Positions 43,501 through 53,135 are shown, counted from the stretch's first letter. The stretch is DNA of 54,675 bases from Ruminiclostridium cellobioparum DSM 1351 = ATCC 15832 (GCF_000621505.1 NZ_JHYD01000046.1:1-54675); one strand, 5' to 3'. A program made the numbers and translations. Notes: generated from the letters alone by a model not told the origin.

Positions 43501-44865
43501 TTACATCACAATCTCAAAATCCTCATCCGCACAGTCACGGTCAAATCTGTCCATCAGCGCGCCTGTGATTTTTTCCACCAAACGTATCCCGCCATTATAG
43601 CCGACTATGGGCAGAAGTGTACCGCCGTAACGGTCAAGCACCGGGAAGCCCGCGCGGACAAAGGGAATATCCTCTGCCCGGGCAATCTGCTTGCCGTAGG
43701 TGGAGCCTATCATCAAATCTACCGGCTCATTTTTAATCCACTGGTGCAGCTCAAATAAGTCGGAGTTGGCTTTGGCAATGCAGCCGGTTACGCCATATTT
43801 GGCGAACAGCGCATCAATTTTGCGAGTAAATTCCTCTTTTGGGGTTCCGGTGATGACATACTTTGGAATCATACCGATTTCCAGTGCCAATGAGGTCAGC
43901 CCGATTACCACGTCCGGGTCGCCGAAAATCGCAACCTTCATCTGATAAGTATACTGGTGTGAATCCAGCATCAGGTCCACCAACTGTCCGCGTTCGGCCT
44001 CCAATTCAGCGGGCACCTCCGCTTTGGACAGCTTTTGCAGTGCCGACACGTACGCATCGGTATAGGATACGCCTACAGGCATCGGGAGGAGGGTAGAGGG
44101 TACCTTCCACTTCTTTTTGAGCAGTTCGGCGGGTTCAACGCCGATAATCTCACCCAGCGCGATAAGCCCCTTGCTGTCACCCAATCCCCGGATTTCCTCT
44201 ATCGTCGTACCGCCTTCGGGGTAATACTCATACTTGCCCGTCATAGGTGCGTCCAGCACACCGCTTTGGTCGGGGAAGAAGGTGGCGGGCACGTTCATAA
44301 GCCGGGCGATACGTTTCATCTCACGAATATCGCCGGGGTTTACCCAGCCGGGGAATACGGCGGTTTTGCCGTTGGATGAGCCGGTACTTTGTGTCAGGTA
44401 ATTCATAAAGCCCATCATCATATTAAAATATCCGTTGATATGGGAACCTACGTAGCTGGGAGTGTTGGTATGAACCACTGTCTTGCCCTCGGGAACGTCC
44501 ATATCCATGATGTAGGAGCCCAGGTCGTCACCGATGGTTTCCGATAGACATGTGCTGTGTATGGCAATAATGTCCGGGTTGTATATGTCGAATATGTTCT
44601 TTACCGACGTATTAATATTACTCCTGCCGCCGAATACCGACGCACCCTCGGTAAATGAGGAAGACGACGCGATAGCGGGTTCCTTGAAATGGCGGGACAA
44701 AACAGTTCTGTGATAGGAACAGCATCCCTGTGAACCGTGACTGTGCGGCATACACCGCTTCACTCCCAGCGCTGCATACATCGCGCCCACCGGCTGACAT
44801 GTTTTACAAGGGTTTATCCGAAGAGCACTGCGTTCCTTTACTTCTTTTGGTGTTAAATCCAGCAT
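43501..44865 (-). CDS. nifK: Nitrogenase MoFe protein beta chain
   Basis: A 454-residue NifK of the short clostridial type, lacking the roughly 50-residue N-terminal extension of proteobacterial NifK. P-cluster Cys are in NPCKTCQPVGAM, HGSQGCCSYHR and HSTCLSETIGDDL. GASVFGGRSNINTSVKNIF and TPSYVGSHINGYFNMMMGF are family motifs. It starts with ATG at 44865 after GGAGG and overlaps the nifD stop by one base, giving equal synthesis of both chains. Confidence 0.97.
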   Translation of the reverse strand: MLDLTPKEVKERSALRINPCKTCQPVGAMYAALGVKRCMPHSHGSQGCCSYHRTVLSRHFKEPAIASSSSFTEGASVFGGRSNINTSVKNIFDIYNPDIIAIHSTCLSETIGDDLGSYIMDMDVPEGKTVVHTNTPSYVGSHINGYFNMMMGFMNYLTQSTGSSNGKTAVFPGWVNPGDIREMKRIARLMNVPATFFPDQSGVLDAPMTGKYEYYPEGGTTIEEIRGLGDSKGLIALGEIIGVEPAELLKKKWKVPSTLLPMPVGVSYTDAYVSALQKLSKAEVPAELEAERGQLVDLMLDSHQYTYQMKVAIFGDPDVVIGLTSLALEIGMIPKYVITGTPKEEFTRKIDALFAKYGVTGCIAKANSDLFELHQWIKNEPVDLMIGSTYGKQIARAEDIPFVRAGFPVLDRYGGTLLPIVGYNGGIRLVEKITGALMDRFDRDCADEDFEIVM

Positions 44866-46469
44866 TATTTTTCACCTCCTATTGTGCCGACCAGCATGGG
44901 CTCATGCTTCCACGGCGGCGTAACCAGACTCCAGGCGTTGGTATAAAGCGCCATTGTAATATCCCGTCCGAAGTTTACTGAGCCCCTAAAGCCCGAATAC
45001 GGTCCGGAATAGTCATAGGAGTGAATCTGTCTTGAAGATACGCCCGCCTTCTGGATGGAGTATTTATCCTTGATTCCTGAAAGAAAGATGTCCGGCTTCA
45101 TACGCTTGATCAACTCGTCGGTTTCAAAATGGTTATAGTCATCCACCACCACGTCTCCTGCTTTCATAAAAGGAATCATGCCATCGTAGGTGTCCAGCTC
45201 TATGCCGTCCTTACCGGATTTGAGCGCTGCGATTTCGTCTTCGGTATAGATTTCGCGGTAGAACCTCTCATCCGGTGATACCGTTATGCTCTCAATGTTT
45301 TTGTTGTCGGCGTCATTCTTGATTTGAGGGATAATGTCCCGCCCTTCATAATCGTCACGGTGGGCAAACTCATAGCCTGCGATCACCGTCTTTATACCCA
45401 GATCCTCCAGCAGCACCTGATAGTGATGCGAACGGGAGCCGCCCGAAAAGATGCCTGCCGTCTTGCCGGTCAGCCGGGATTTATAGTACTCCATGTCGTC
45501 ATAGATGGCCGCCAGCTCATCGGCGATGACCTCCTCAACACGCGCCGTTAATTCCGGGTTGTTAAAGTATTTCGCGATTTCCCGCAGGGATTTGCAGGTA
45601 GCGCCTACGCCGATAAAATTAACTTTCAGCCAGTCCATGCCATATTTGGTTTTCATCATTTCTGCGATATAATTGATGGAGCGGTGGCACATAACCAGAT
45701 TCAGATGCGCCTGATGGGCGCTTTTTAAGGATTCATAAGAAGCGTCGCCGGTGAACATGTTTATCACCTCAATGCCGCACCGCTTCAGGATGCGCTCTTC
45801 CTCCCAGCCATCGCCGCCAATGTTGTACTCGCCCAAAATATTGACTGAAAAACTCGTCCTGGGCGGTTTGTCGCCGGTGCCGATTACATACCGCATCAGC
45901 CCGTTGTTGGCGATATGGTGTCCGCCCGACTGGGAAACACCTTTATAGCCTTCACAGGAAAAGCCAATTGCCGTTATGCCGTACTTCGCTTCGGCACGGC
46001 GGGCAACCGCCTGCACATCATCACCGATAAGACCGATGGGACAAGTGGAGCATATCATGATACACTTAGGATCAAACAGCTCCATGGCTTCGTCAATTGC
46101 CTTTTCCAGCTTCTTTTCGCCTCCGAACACAATGTCTGCCTCCTGCATATCGGTGGAAAAACAGTAGGGCACGAAGTTTTTATCGGTATGTTCGTCCGGT
46201 TTTGCCTTATTGCGCCGGGTAGCCCAGCTGTAGAAGCCACATCCGACAGGTCCGTGAGTAATGACACACACATCCTTGAGCGGACCTACCACAACACCCT
46301 TGCACCCGGCGTAACAGCAGCCCCGGGCCGTCATAACACCGGGAAGGGCACGGGTGTTGGCGGTTATGGAATTGGATTCCTCTGCTCCATCCATCTGTAA
46401 AATATGATCTTTACGGTTTTTATAAACCTTTGCCGAATATTTTTCCAGTAATTTTTCTCTATAGGTCAT
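44865..46469 (-). CDS. nifD: Nitrogenase MoFe protein alpha chain
   Basis: A 534-residue NifD. P-cluster Cys are in ARGCCYAGCKGVVVGP, THGPVGCGFYSW and ICSTCPIGLIGDD. The FeMo-co Cys is in VMCHRSINYIAEM, and the cofactor His is in RQIHSYDYSGPYSGF. The active-site GVSQSGGHHIAN is kept. A roughly 50-residue insertion around 365-425 (RDDYEGRDIIPQIKND to DTYDGMIPF) is the hallmark of the C. pasteurianum-type alpha chain. The ATG at 46469 is eight bases after GGGGGT; the TTG at 46475 is less likely. No delta-subunit gene follows, so this is the Mo enzyme. Confidence 0.97.
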   Translation of the reverse strand: MTYREKLLEKYSAKVYKNRKDHILQMDGAEESNSITANTRALPGVMTARGCCYAGCKGVVVGPLKDVCVITHGPVGCGFYSWATRRNKAKPDEHTDKNFVPYCFSTDMQEADIVFGGEKKLEKAIDEAMELFDPKCIMICSTCPIGLIGDDVQAVARRAEAKYGITAIGFSCEGYKGVSQSGGHHIANNGLMRYVIGTGDKPPRTSFSVNILGEYNIGGDGWEEERILKRCGIEVINMFTGDASYESLKSAHQAHLNLVMCHRSINYIAEMMKTKYGMDWLKVNFIGVGATCKSLREIAKYFNNPELTARVEEVIADELAAIYDDMEYYKSRLTGKTAGIFSGGSRSHHYQVLLEDLGIKTVIAGYEFAHRDDYEGRDIIPQIKNDADNKNIESITVSPDERFYREIYTEDEIAALKSGKDGIELDTYDGMIPFMKAGDVVVDDYNHFETDELIKRMKPDIFLSGIKDKYSIQKAGVSSRQIHSYDYSGPYSGFRGSVNFGRDITMALYTNAWSLVTPPWKHEPMLVGTIGGEK

Positions 46470-46483
46470 TGTCAACCACCCCC

Positions 46484-46867
46484 TTAATATGCCTCCACGG
46501 TCGGCTCTCCGCTTCTGACCGTATAGGCTTCCAGAATGGGTAATACAAAAATCCTGCCGTCACCCGGGTTACCGGTTTGATTGGCGGCGATAATGGTATC
46601 AACCACTTTTTGTACATCCTTATCATCCACAATCAGCGTGAAGAAACGTTTGGCAATCAACCTCGTGGCCTCAGTCAGGTTCTCCCCGATTGTGTTCAGC
46701 GGAAGTTCTCCCTCCGCCAAGACAGTCCTTAACAAATCCGGATCAATGCTCTTTTTTCCGCGCCCAAGACATTTCCGGCAGGTAAAGGCGGGGAACCCGT
46801 TGTCTGCCAACGCTCTTTTTGTGAGGTTGACCTTATTGGTACGAATAAAACACATGATTTCTCGCAA
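46484..46867 (-). CDS. nifI2: PII-like nitrogenase regulator NifI2
   Basis: A 127-residue PII-family protein. It starts REIMCFIRTNKVNLTKRALA, has a long T-loop region with GRGKKSIDPDLLRTVLAEGEL, and ends with the PII motif NPGDGRIFVLPILEAYTVRSGE. Together with NifI1 it switches nitrogenase off by binding the MoFe protein when ammonium is present and 2-oxoglutarate is low. The TTG at 46867, nine bases after GGGAGG, gives the family's usual N-terminus. Confidence 0.93.
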   Translation of the reverse strand: MREIMCFIRTNKVNLTKRALADNGFPAFTCRKCLGRGKKSIDPDLLRTVLAEGELPLNTIGENLTEATRLIAKRFFTLIVDDKDVQKVVDTIIAANQTGNPGDGRIFVLPILEAYTVRSGEPTVEAY

Positions 46868-46882
46868 TACAAAGCACCTCCC

Positions 46883-47206
46883 TTACAGCCCGGATGCGCC
46901 GGTGCTGATGGTGTAAGCGGATTCCACAGCCGATACGAAGATACGCCCGTCTCCAAAGGTTCCCTGACCGGTTCTGGCGGTGCGTATAATGATTTTTACC
47001 AAATCGTCCTTATCCTCATCGTTGCATACCACCAGCAGCATATCTTTTGGGATTTCATCATAAGTGACCTCACCCACGGTAATACCCTTTTGCTTTCCAC
47101 GCCCGAACACGTCCATTTTGGTAATGGCGGGGAAGCCCGCCGCCGCCAGCTCGCTCATAACCGCTCCCGATTTCTCCGGTCTTACAATCGCTCTTACTAA
47201 TAGCAT
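46883..47206 (-). CDS. nifI1: PII-like nitrogenase regulator NifI1
   Basis: A 107-residue PII-family protein: LLVRAIVRPEKSGAVMSELA, then ITKMDVFGRGKQKGITVGEV with a short T-loop, then GQGTFGDGRIFVSAVESAYTIS. It acts with NifI2 as a heteromeric switch. Its position between nifH and nifD is the standard one in archaea and anaerobic bacteria. The start ATG follows GGAGGAG. Confidence 0.94.
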   Translation of the reverse strand: MLLVRAIVRPEKSGAVMSELAAAGFPAITKMDVFGRGKQKGITVGEVTYDEIPKDMLLVVCNDEDKDDLVKIIIRTARTGQGTFGDGRIFVSAVESAYTISTGASGL

Positions 47207-47224
47207 AGTAGTCTTCTCCTCCTC

Positions 47225-48055
<831 letters not shown>

Positions 48056-48097
48056 TTATCATGATGAACGAAACTTCTTTTAACCTATATAAATAAA

Positions 48098-48155
48098 CAA
48101 TGGGGTGGTGTCCGCACGTGAAGCATATCTTCACGGTTGAACTCCCACCCCATTG
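48098..48155 (-). ncRNA. Two-stem hairpin in the nifH leader
   Basis: CAATGGGGTGG (48098-48108) pairs with CCACCCCATTG (48145-48155). Inside, CGTGAAG (48117-48123) pairs with CTTCACG (48129-48135) around CATAT. The two perfect stems are separated by an 8-by-9-base internal loop. It lies 55 bases before nifH. No T-tract follows on the nif strand, so it is not a normal terminator. It may be a protein- or ligand-binding element or an mRNA stabiliser. Confidence 0.65.
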
Positions 48156-48191
48156 TCGGGTTAACGATTCGTCGTCACTTATTATGATTTA

Positions 48192-48220
48192 ATTATAGAG
48201 GCCCGCCAGAAGCAATTCAA
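48192..48220 (-). promoter_or_regulatory. Sigma-A-type promoter of the nif operon
   Basis: On the minus strand TTGAAT (48220-48215), 17 bases, TATAAT (48197-48192). No -24/-12 (sigma-54) pattern is seen nearby. Transcription would start near 48185. Confidence 0.65.
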
Positions 48221-48416
48221 TACATCATATTGTCGAATCCATACAATGCAGAACCCCCATTTTTTGTTTAATTTAACGAGAAATCGCATATTCATCCTTT
48301 GATTTTGGTTGAACCTGGGAAGGCACGAAGTGTGATATAATCATCCAAGGTAAGAAAGCAATTTAGGTCAAGAGATGATTGCCCCGGATATGTTAGACTT
48401 TCTTCAGGTGGTAGGA

Positions 48417-49346
48417 ATGTTAAGCAATTGGGAAAAAATAAATGCTGTACAGAGAATGCAGGAATATATCATGGCGCATTACCGTGAGGAAATAACTTTA
48501 CAGGACCTGGCTAAAGCTGCGATGTACTCGCCCTGGCATTCTTTGCGTGCTTTTTCAGAGCTGATGGGGAAAACACCCTTTGAGTATCTCCGAATGGTCA
48601 GACTGTCAGCGGCAGCCAGAAAATTACGGAATACCAGTACAAGCATACTCGACATTGCGTTGGAATCTGCATTTGGCTCCCACGAGGGCTTCACCAAAGC
48701 TTTTTCCCGCGAGTTCGCCATAACTCCGCAAGAATACCGCAAAAGGGCGCCCCCGCTGCGATTATTTTCCTACTACCCCATCCGTGATTACTATAAGTTA
48801 TTTGAAGGAGGAAAGGAAGTTATGTCTGATATGGTTGTTTTTACGCAGGTTATCGAAAGGCCGAAACGAAAGCTCATATTAAAACGGGGAATAAGGGCTG
48901 CGGAATACTTTGCCTATTGTGAAGAGGTGGGCTGCGATGTGTGGGGGATTCTTGAAAGCATTAAGGGCGCTTTGCAGGAATCAATTGGTGTCTGGCTACC
49001 CGAAAATATGCGTGTGCCGGGCACATCGGAATATTGCCAGGGGGTCGAAGTTCCTGTTGATTTTTCCGGGGAAATTCCCGACGGTTTTGATATTATAGAT
49101 TTACCCGCCTGCAAATATATGGTTTTTCAAAGTGAACCGTTTGAGGATGAAAAGTTCGGTGAAGTAATAAGCACTGTATGGAATGCTGTTAAACGCTACA
49201 ATCCAAAACATTTCGGATGGGATTGGGCACCAAACGACGGTCCGAGATTTCAGCTTGCTCCAATAGGAGCACGTGGCTATATTGAAGGAATTCCAATTCG
49301 GGAGTATAAAGGTGAAGGCAGCCAAAATATTCAAAATTACTACTAA
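48417..49346 (+). CDS. AraC-family regulator with GyrI-like effector-binding domain
   Basis: A protein of about 309 residues. Residues 1-100 hold the AraC double helix-turn-helix (EITLQDLAKAAMYSPWHSLRAF and ILDIALESAFGSHEGFTKAFS, then ITPQEYRKR). The rest (about 135-305) is a GyrI/Rob-type small-molecule domain (VFTQVIERPKRKLILKRGI to YIEGIPIREY). The ATG at 48417, six bases after AGGTGG, gives the family's usual start; ATG 48375 is an alternative. It is divergent from nifH, but this class usually senses drugs or small aromatic molecules, so control of nif is only a possibility. Confidence 0.85.
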   Translation: MLSNWEKINAVQRMQEYIMAHYREEITLQDLAKAAMYSPWHSLRAFSELMGKTPFEYLRMVRLSAAARKLRNTSTSILDIALESAFGSHEGFTKAFSREFAITPQEYRKRAPPLRLFSYYPIRDYYKLFEGGKEVMSDMVVFTQVIERPKRKLILKRGIRAAEYFAYCEEVGCDVWGILESIKGALQESIGVWLPENMRVPGTSEYCQGVEVPVDFSGEIPDGFDIIDLPACKYMVFQSEPFEDEKFGEVISTVWNAVKRYNPKHFGWDWAPNDGPRFQLAPIGARGYIEGIPIREYKGEGSQNIQNYY

Positions 49347-49353
49347 TTCTGGT

Positions 49354-49387
49354 TAACCCTTGACAGGTTTTCTGTCGAGGGTTTTTT
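49354..49387 (+). terminator. Terminator after the AraC-type gene
   Basis: AACCCTTGACAG pairs with CTGTCGAGGGTT around a short loop with one mismatch, followed by TTTTT. Confidence 0.85.
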
Positions 49388-49435
49388 GTACCCCAAAGTA
49401 GCTTGTTCATGGCAACATGTTTTTTCCGCTATTTA

Positions 49436-49975
49436 AATACAGGAATCCAACGGACAGTTAACTATGTTTCAAGGGCTGAAAAGTATCCGGAAACTCTGTG
49501 GAGGAAGGCGTTTAAAATGAGAATTTGGAGTACCGTTTTTTATATAATAATCAGGACCTAAGGCTCGGCAATGAACTTACCCCGTCCCAGCTGCGGAATT
49601 TGGAGGATTCGCTTGAGAGGGAGATAATTGACAAAACTATGCTCATACTTGAAATCTTAACAAAAAGAGCGAAAACGCGGGAAGCAAAACTTCAGGTGGA
49701 AGTGGCACGGCTTAAATTTATGCTTCTCAGACTGGAAGGCCTGAATGATAATCTAAGCAGACAGGTGGTTCTGGTCTCAGAAATAAAGGCTCCGGAGAAA
49801 TAAAGCTGGAACTCGACAAGAGGAGGATAGAGTCTAAAATAGCTGAGCTGAGTAAAGAGTTGGAACTGCTTGTAAATGAGAGAAATATCCAGCGCAGCAA
49901 AAGAAACAAAGCCAGACTGCCTTCTGTTGCATTGGTAGATTATACGAATACAGGCAAATTAACGCTGATGCTGTC
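49436..49975 (+). pseudogene. hflX: Decayed partial copy of hflX
   Basis: Two blocks match the intact hflX locus downstream. 49436-49492 matches the leader at 52988-53041. 49566-49960 matches codons from about residue 80 of HflX to the P-loop. The copy lacks the N-terminal domain and everything after the G1 motif. A 4-base deletion near 49767 (GACAGGTGG against GGCAGGGAGGCGG) shifts the frame, a stop follows at about 49801, and the P-loop NAGKST has become NTGKLT. Identity in the shared part is very high by eye, so the duplication is recent. Confidence 0.9.
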
Positions 49976-50401
49976 GCGGCTATGCAAAATTACTTTCTTT
50001 TTGGTCTGTTATTTAGCAGGACTAAGGCATTGTAAGGTGTTACTGCTACAGAATAAATTGTAAAGAGCGAAAGGATGAGTTATACCTTAAAAAGAGAACG
50101 TACTTGGTGGTCGGCTAAAGATCTTGAAATTTTTACTGAAGTATAGCGAACGGTATATTTTCTACAAGCTGAACGGTTTTGGTAACGGGTGCTACCATTT
50201 TTATAGATTCATACTTTTGTTAATAGATAACCATCGGGCAGATAGTGGTATTGTCTCCATTACGGGTCTGGAAATGAAGCTTTAACTATTTATAAACAGA
50301 CGTACTTTAGATCACATATTTACTAGTAAAAAATAGAGGATTTTGTAATTGTACATAGAATTATTTTATTAAGATTATGATGCTAATGGAGGATAAAATG
50401 A
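49976..50401. other. Unassigned stretch between the hflX fragment and the ATPase gene
   Basis: No supported gene. A 23-codon frame after AAAGG (near 50074) and other broken frames suggest decayed sequence. I cannot name a source. Confidence 0.4.
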
Positions 50402-51928
50402 ATGAGAGGAATAGAAAAATACCTAGTAGAAAATATACAAAAGGTTGATTTTGGCGATATAGATGGTTTATATGATGCTAATTTGGAAAAATACTTTCTT
50501 GATGATAACTATTGGCAGAAGATAATTGAAGAAAATACATTTTACATTATTGGCAGAAAAGGTACTGGTAAATCAGCAATATATAAATGGATTCAAACCC
50601 AATCGGTAATACATGGATGTTTAATTTCAAATTTATCATTTAAAACTTTTCCATTTGAAAAACTTTTAAAACTGAGTGATGATAATTTCTCAAAACCAAA
50701 CCAGTACCAGAGTATATGGAATAACATAATATTATCTGAATTTGCATCTTTAATCGTTAGAGATGAACTTGCTACGATAAATGACGAGTTTAAAGAAATG
50801 AAATCATACGTTGATTATGTTTTTGGCGAGGATTTAGTTGATTTGCATAAACAAATTACTACAATTGCTGATAAAAGCTCAACAGGTATATCGATTAAGT
50901 ATATTACTGGACAAACGGAAAAATCATGTAATAAAACTTTAAATGATGAACTTGATAACATAACTAAAATAAATAGGCGATTGGAAAATTTAATTATTAA
51001 TTATTTAATTAAGTATTCGGGTAGCAATAGATTTATCATACAGTTTGACCAATTGGATGATAATTACAACCAATTGCAGGACTTTAATAATTATCATCAA
51101 GCAATTATTAGTTTGTTTAAAGTTATTTATGATATTAACCAAACTTTTCGTTCTAAAAATATTAAAGATTCGAAAGTAATTGCATATTTAAGATCAGATA
51201 TATTTTATTCAATAAATGCATTTGATTCGGAAAGTGCCAGATGGGATAGATACAAATTAAATCTAAATTGGTCTATCGTGAATAAAGATGATTGGCAAAA
51301 CCCAAGGCTAATACAAGTGATTAATAAGAGAATAAGTTCTTCAATTCGTTCTATTGATGAAAGGAATGCATTCTCAACTATTTTTGACAGTAAAGTTATA
51401 CGTATGGAGGATAATGGAAGACCCATAAATATTTTTAAATATTTAATCCATAGGACTTTTCATAGACCTAGGGATCTTGTTCAATTCTGTATTAAAATTC
51501 AAGATGAAGTTAAAAGCACTGGTAACCTCTACCATAGGACAGTTAATAATGCTGAGAAAGAATATTCCTTATGGCTGCTTTCTGAAGTAGAAAATGAAAT
51601 AGGCGTAAAGGTTAAAAGAATTGATACACTTTATGAGTTTTTGAGATTAATGGGGTCTCAGTCATTCCCATTAACAGCTTTCAAAAGCCAATTTAAAAAC
51701 TTCGAGGATAAAATTGAGATGGAAGCAGAAGAACTATTAAAATACCTTTACAGTATGGCTATAATTCACAATGTTAACTATACAACTAATAATACATACG
51801 ATTATAAAAATAGATATAAAAAGGGTTATACGGAATATTTTTCTGTCATTAGAAACGATAGATCAACTTTTAATAGAGATCTAAAAATCCAAATACATCC
51901 GGGGTTTTGGAAAGGGTTGCATACATAA
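50402..51928 (+). CDS. AT-rich P-loop ATPase, Sll1717-like
   Basis: A 508-residue protein. Walker A is in FYIIGRKGTGKSAIYKWI (about residue 50-66), and a Walker B-like RFIIQFDQLDDNYN lies near residue 220. A sensor-like RSDIFYS and the RPRDLVQFCIKIQDEV helix follow. The C-terminus (about 385-480) looks like a winged helix (YEFLRLMGSQSFPLTAFKSQF). It resembles STAND-like ATPases grouped as the Sll1717 family, whose members often occur in defence-type loci. GGAGG is ten bases upstream. Base composition is very AT-rich (17 G+C in the 60 bases from 51001), unlike the nif genes, which suggests transfer. No partner gene is seen. Confidence 0.75.
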   Translation: MRGIEKYLVENIQKVDFGDIDGLYDANLEKYFLDDNYWQKIIEENTFYIIGRKGTGKSAIYKWIQTQSVIHGCLISNLSFKTFPFEKLLKLSDDNFSKPNQYQSIWNNIILSEFASLIVRDELATINDEFKEMKSYVDYVFGEDLVDLHKQITTIADKSSTGISIKYITGQTEKSCNKTLNDELDNITKINRRLENLIINYLIKYSGSNRFIIQFDQLDDNYNQLQDFNNYHQAIISLFKVIYDINQTFRSKNIKDSKVIAYLRSDIFYSINAFDSESARWDRYKLNLNWSIVNKDDWQNPRLIQVINKRISSSIRSIDERNAFSTIFDSKVIRMEDNGRPINIFKYLIHRTFHRPRDLVQFCIKIQDEVKSTGNLYHRTVNNAEKEYSLWLLSEVENEIGVKVKRIDTLYEFLRLMGSQSFPLTAFKSQFKNFEDKIEMEAEELLKYLYSMAIIHNVNYTTNNTYDYKNRYKKGYTEYFSVIRNDRSTFNRDLKIQIHPGFWKGLHT

Positions 51929-52639
51929 AATTACTCTAATAGAAGGTAATCAAAGAGTTAGGTCTCTAAAATACCAAAAAATTAGTACTTGAATATGGGT
52001 TTGCATCAACATTGTATCGTCTACCCCGAACCAACTCGCTGATTTGTATTGAGATGTTTTTGGCGCAGATGTCAACGTGGATCACAGTGAGACGCACTGC
52101 ATTGAAAATCTTGTTCGGAAAAAGAGATGAAACCACTAACTGTATCGTCGGGAGTTACGATGAAGGGTTTATGCTGCAGACATTAAATGCATATCAAGGC
52201 TTCGAGTTCAGAGTTACGGATGCTGACGCAGAGTACAACGGATATGGGATTAGGCATTGAGGTTAAAGAACCTTCGAAAGATTTGCCTTGAAGGTATTGA
52301 CTTCTCAATATTAAAAATCCAGATGGAAATGACACGATATTGTAGCTTCGCTATAATGCTTTTTAGTTGTGAGAGGACGGGACTAATCGTTTCCTCATAC
52401 TCTATTGCAGGAAAATATGGTATTATCTTATAGAGGTCATTACAACTGCCTGAATTAAGAAGGAAAAATGAGGGTTATTATATTCCAGTGAAGGAGAACA
52501 AGTCCAATGTGATTATACCTATGTCTATAGATTATGCTACTCAGATATTTGGATGAACATATGAAAATGAGTATTTGATTTTTAGTTTTCATCGTCCAAG
52601 ACAACATGTAGAATTGTTTTTACTAATGGATTTTATAAA
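51929..52639. other. Degraded sequence with no supported gene
   Basis: A frame of 82 codons at 52012-52260 has no recognisable domain and no ribosome site. In another frame, near 52055-52130, GADVNVDHSETHCIENLV looks like a broken piece of a real protein. This is most likely a graveyard of insertions between the ATPase and hflX. Confidence 0.4.
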
Positions 52640-52668
52640 TTGATAACCGGCCAATCTCATGTTATAAT
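52640..52668 (+). promoter_or_regulatory. Promoter of the hflX leader
   Basis: TTGATA (52640-52645), 17 bases, TATAAT (52663-52668). Transcription would start near 52675 and give a leader of about 460 bases before hflX. Confidence 0.7.
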
Positions 52669-52701
52669 TAAATAAAATAAAAAGAAATTGAGGTGTTAAG
52701 A

Positions 52702-52740
52702 GTGAGGATTTTCTTTATCAGAATACGCAATTTAGTTTAA
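52702..52740 (+). CDS. Upstream leader peptide of hflX (12 residues, RIR motif)
   Basis: A GTG start at 52702 lies six bases after AGGTG (52691-52695). The frame encodes MRIFFIRIRNLV and stops at TAA (52738-52740). Arg7-Ile8-Arg9 is a +x+ motif, the type at which macrolide-bound ribosomes stall. The ORF ends 13 bases before a terminator-like hairpin, the arrangement of attenuation leaders of ribosome-protection genes. It is short, so coding cannot be proven from sequence alone. Confidence 0.55.
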   Translation: MRIFFIRIRNLV

Positions 52741-52753
52741 TCAAAACTAAATA

Positions 52754-52802
52754 AAAATAAGGTAATCGACCTTTCAGCAGGTCTGTTTGTGTACCTTATT
52801 TT
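52754..52802 (+). terminator. First hairpin of the hflX leader (attenuator candidate)
   Basis: AAAATAAGGTA (52754-52764) pairs with TACCTTATTTT (52792-52802). An inner stem GACC/GGTC forms around TTTCAGCA. The last arm is itself T-rich, so it can act as a weak terminator. A stalled ribosome on the upstream ORF would sit just before the left arm. Confidence 0.65.
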
Positions 52803-52933
52803 ATGGATTCTTGTAAAGAACATCATACTTGCTTTTAATATTACCATTCCGAGATTCGTCAGATGTAAGTGTAATTAATACATCATTCATGTCTTTTTCG
52901 GTACATTTTTCGATTTTGGTGATGAAAAAATAG

Positions 52934-52968
52934 GGCTGCAGGTGAATTTTGTTCATTTGCGGCCTTTT
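52934..52968 (+). terminator. Second hairpin of the hflX leader
   Basis: GGCTGCAGGTGAA (52934-52946) pairs over 13 positions with TTCATTTGCGGCC (52952-52964), allowing three G-U pairs, followed by TTTTC. It could be a second termination point before hflX. Confidence 0.55.
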
Positions 52969-52987
52969 CATATTTATTCCGTTGTTC

Positions 52988-53041
52988 GAATACAGGAATC
53001 CAACAGACAGTTAACTATGTTTCAAGGGCTGAAAAGTACGG
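52988..53041 (+). repeat. Leader segment duplicated at 49436-49492
   Basis: AATACAGGAATCCAAC, one changed base, then GACAGTTAACTATGTTTCAA and GGGCTGAAAAGTA are shared with the region before the decayed hflX copy. The two attenuator hairpins are not part of the duplicated segment. Confidence 0.85.
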
Positions 53042-53135
53042 TTTGTGACGTAGCCTCCAATATCAATGGAACAAGTGAAATCATGACTCCGTGCTATAAA
53101 GTATTTATTTTAGCATATCGAAGGAGCGATTGATT

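Noticed and set aside
44865-46469. Alternative (V or Fe-only) nitrogenase
   Set aside because: The presence of anfO raised the idea, but there is no delta-subunit gene. The alpha chain has the clostridial Mo-type insertion, and nifE, nifN-B, nifV and modABC are all present.
52942-53133. 63-codon frame before hflX
   Set aside because: It starts inside the second leader hairpin, overlaps the hflX ribosome site region and lacks a good site of its own. It might be a second leader peptide but this cannot be supported.
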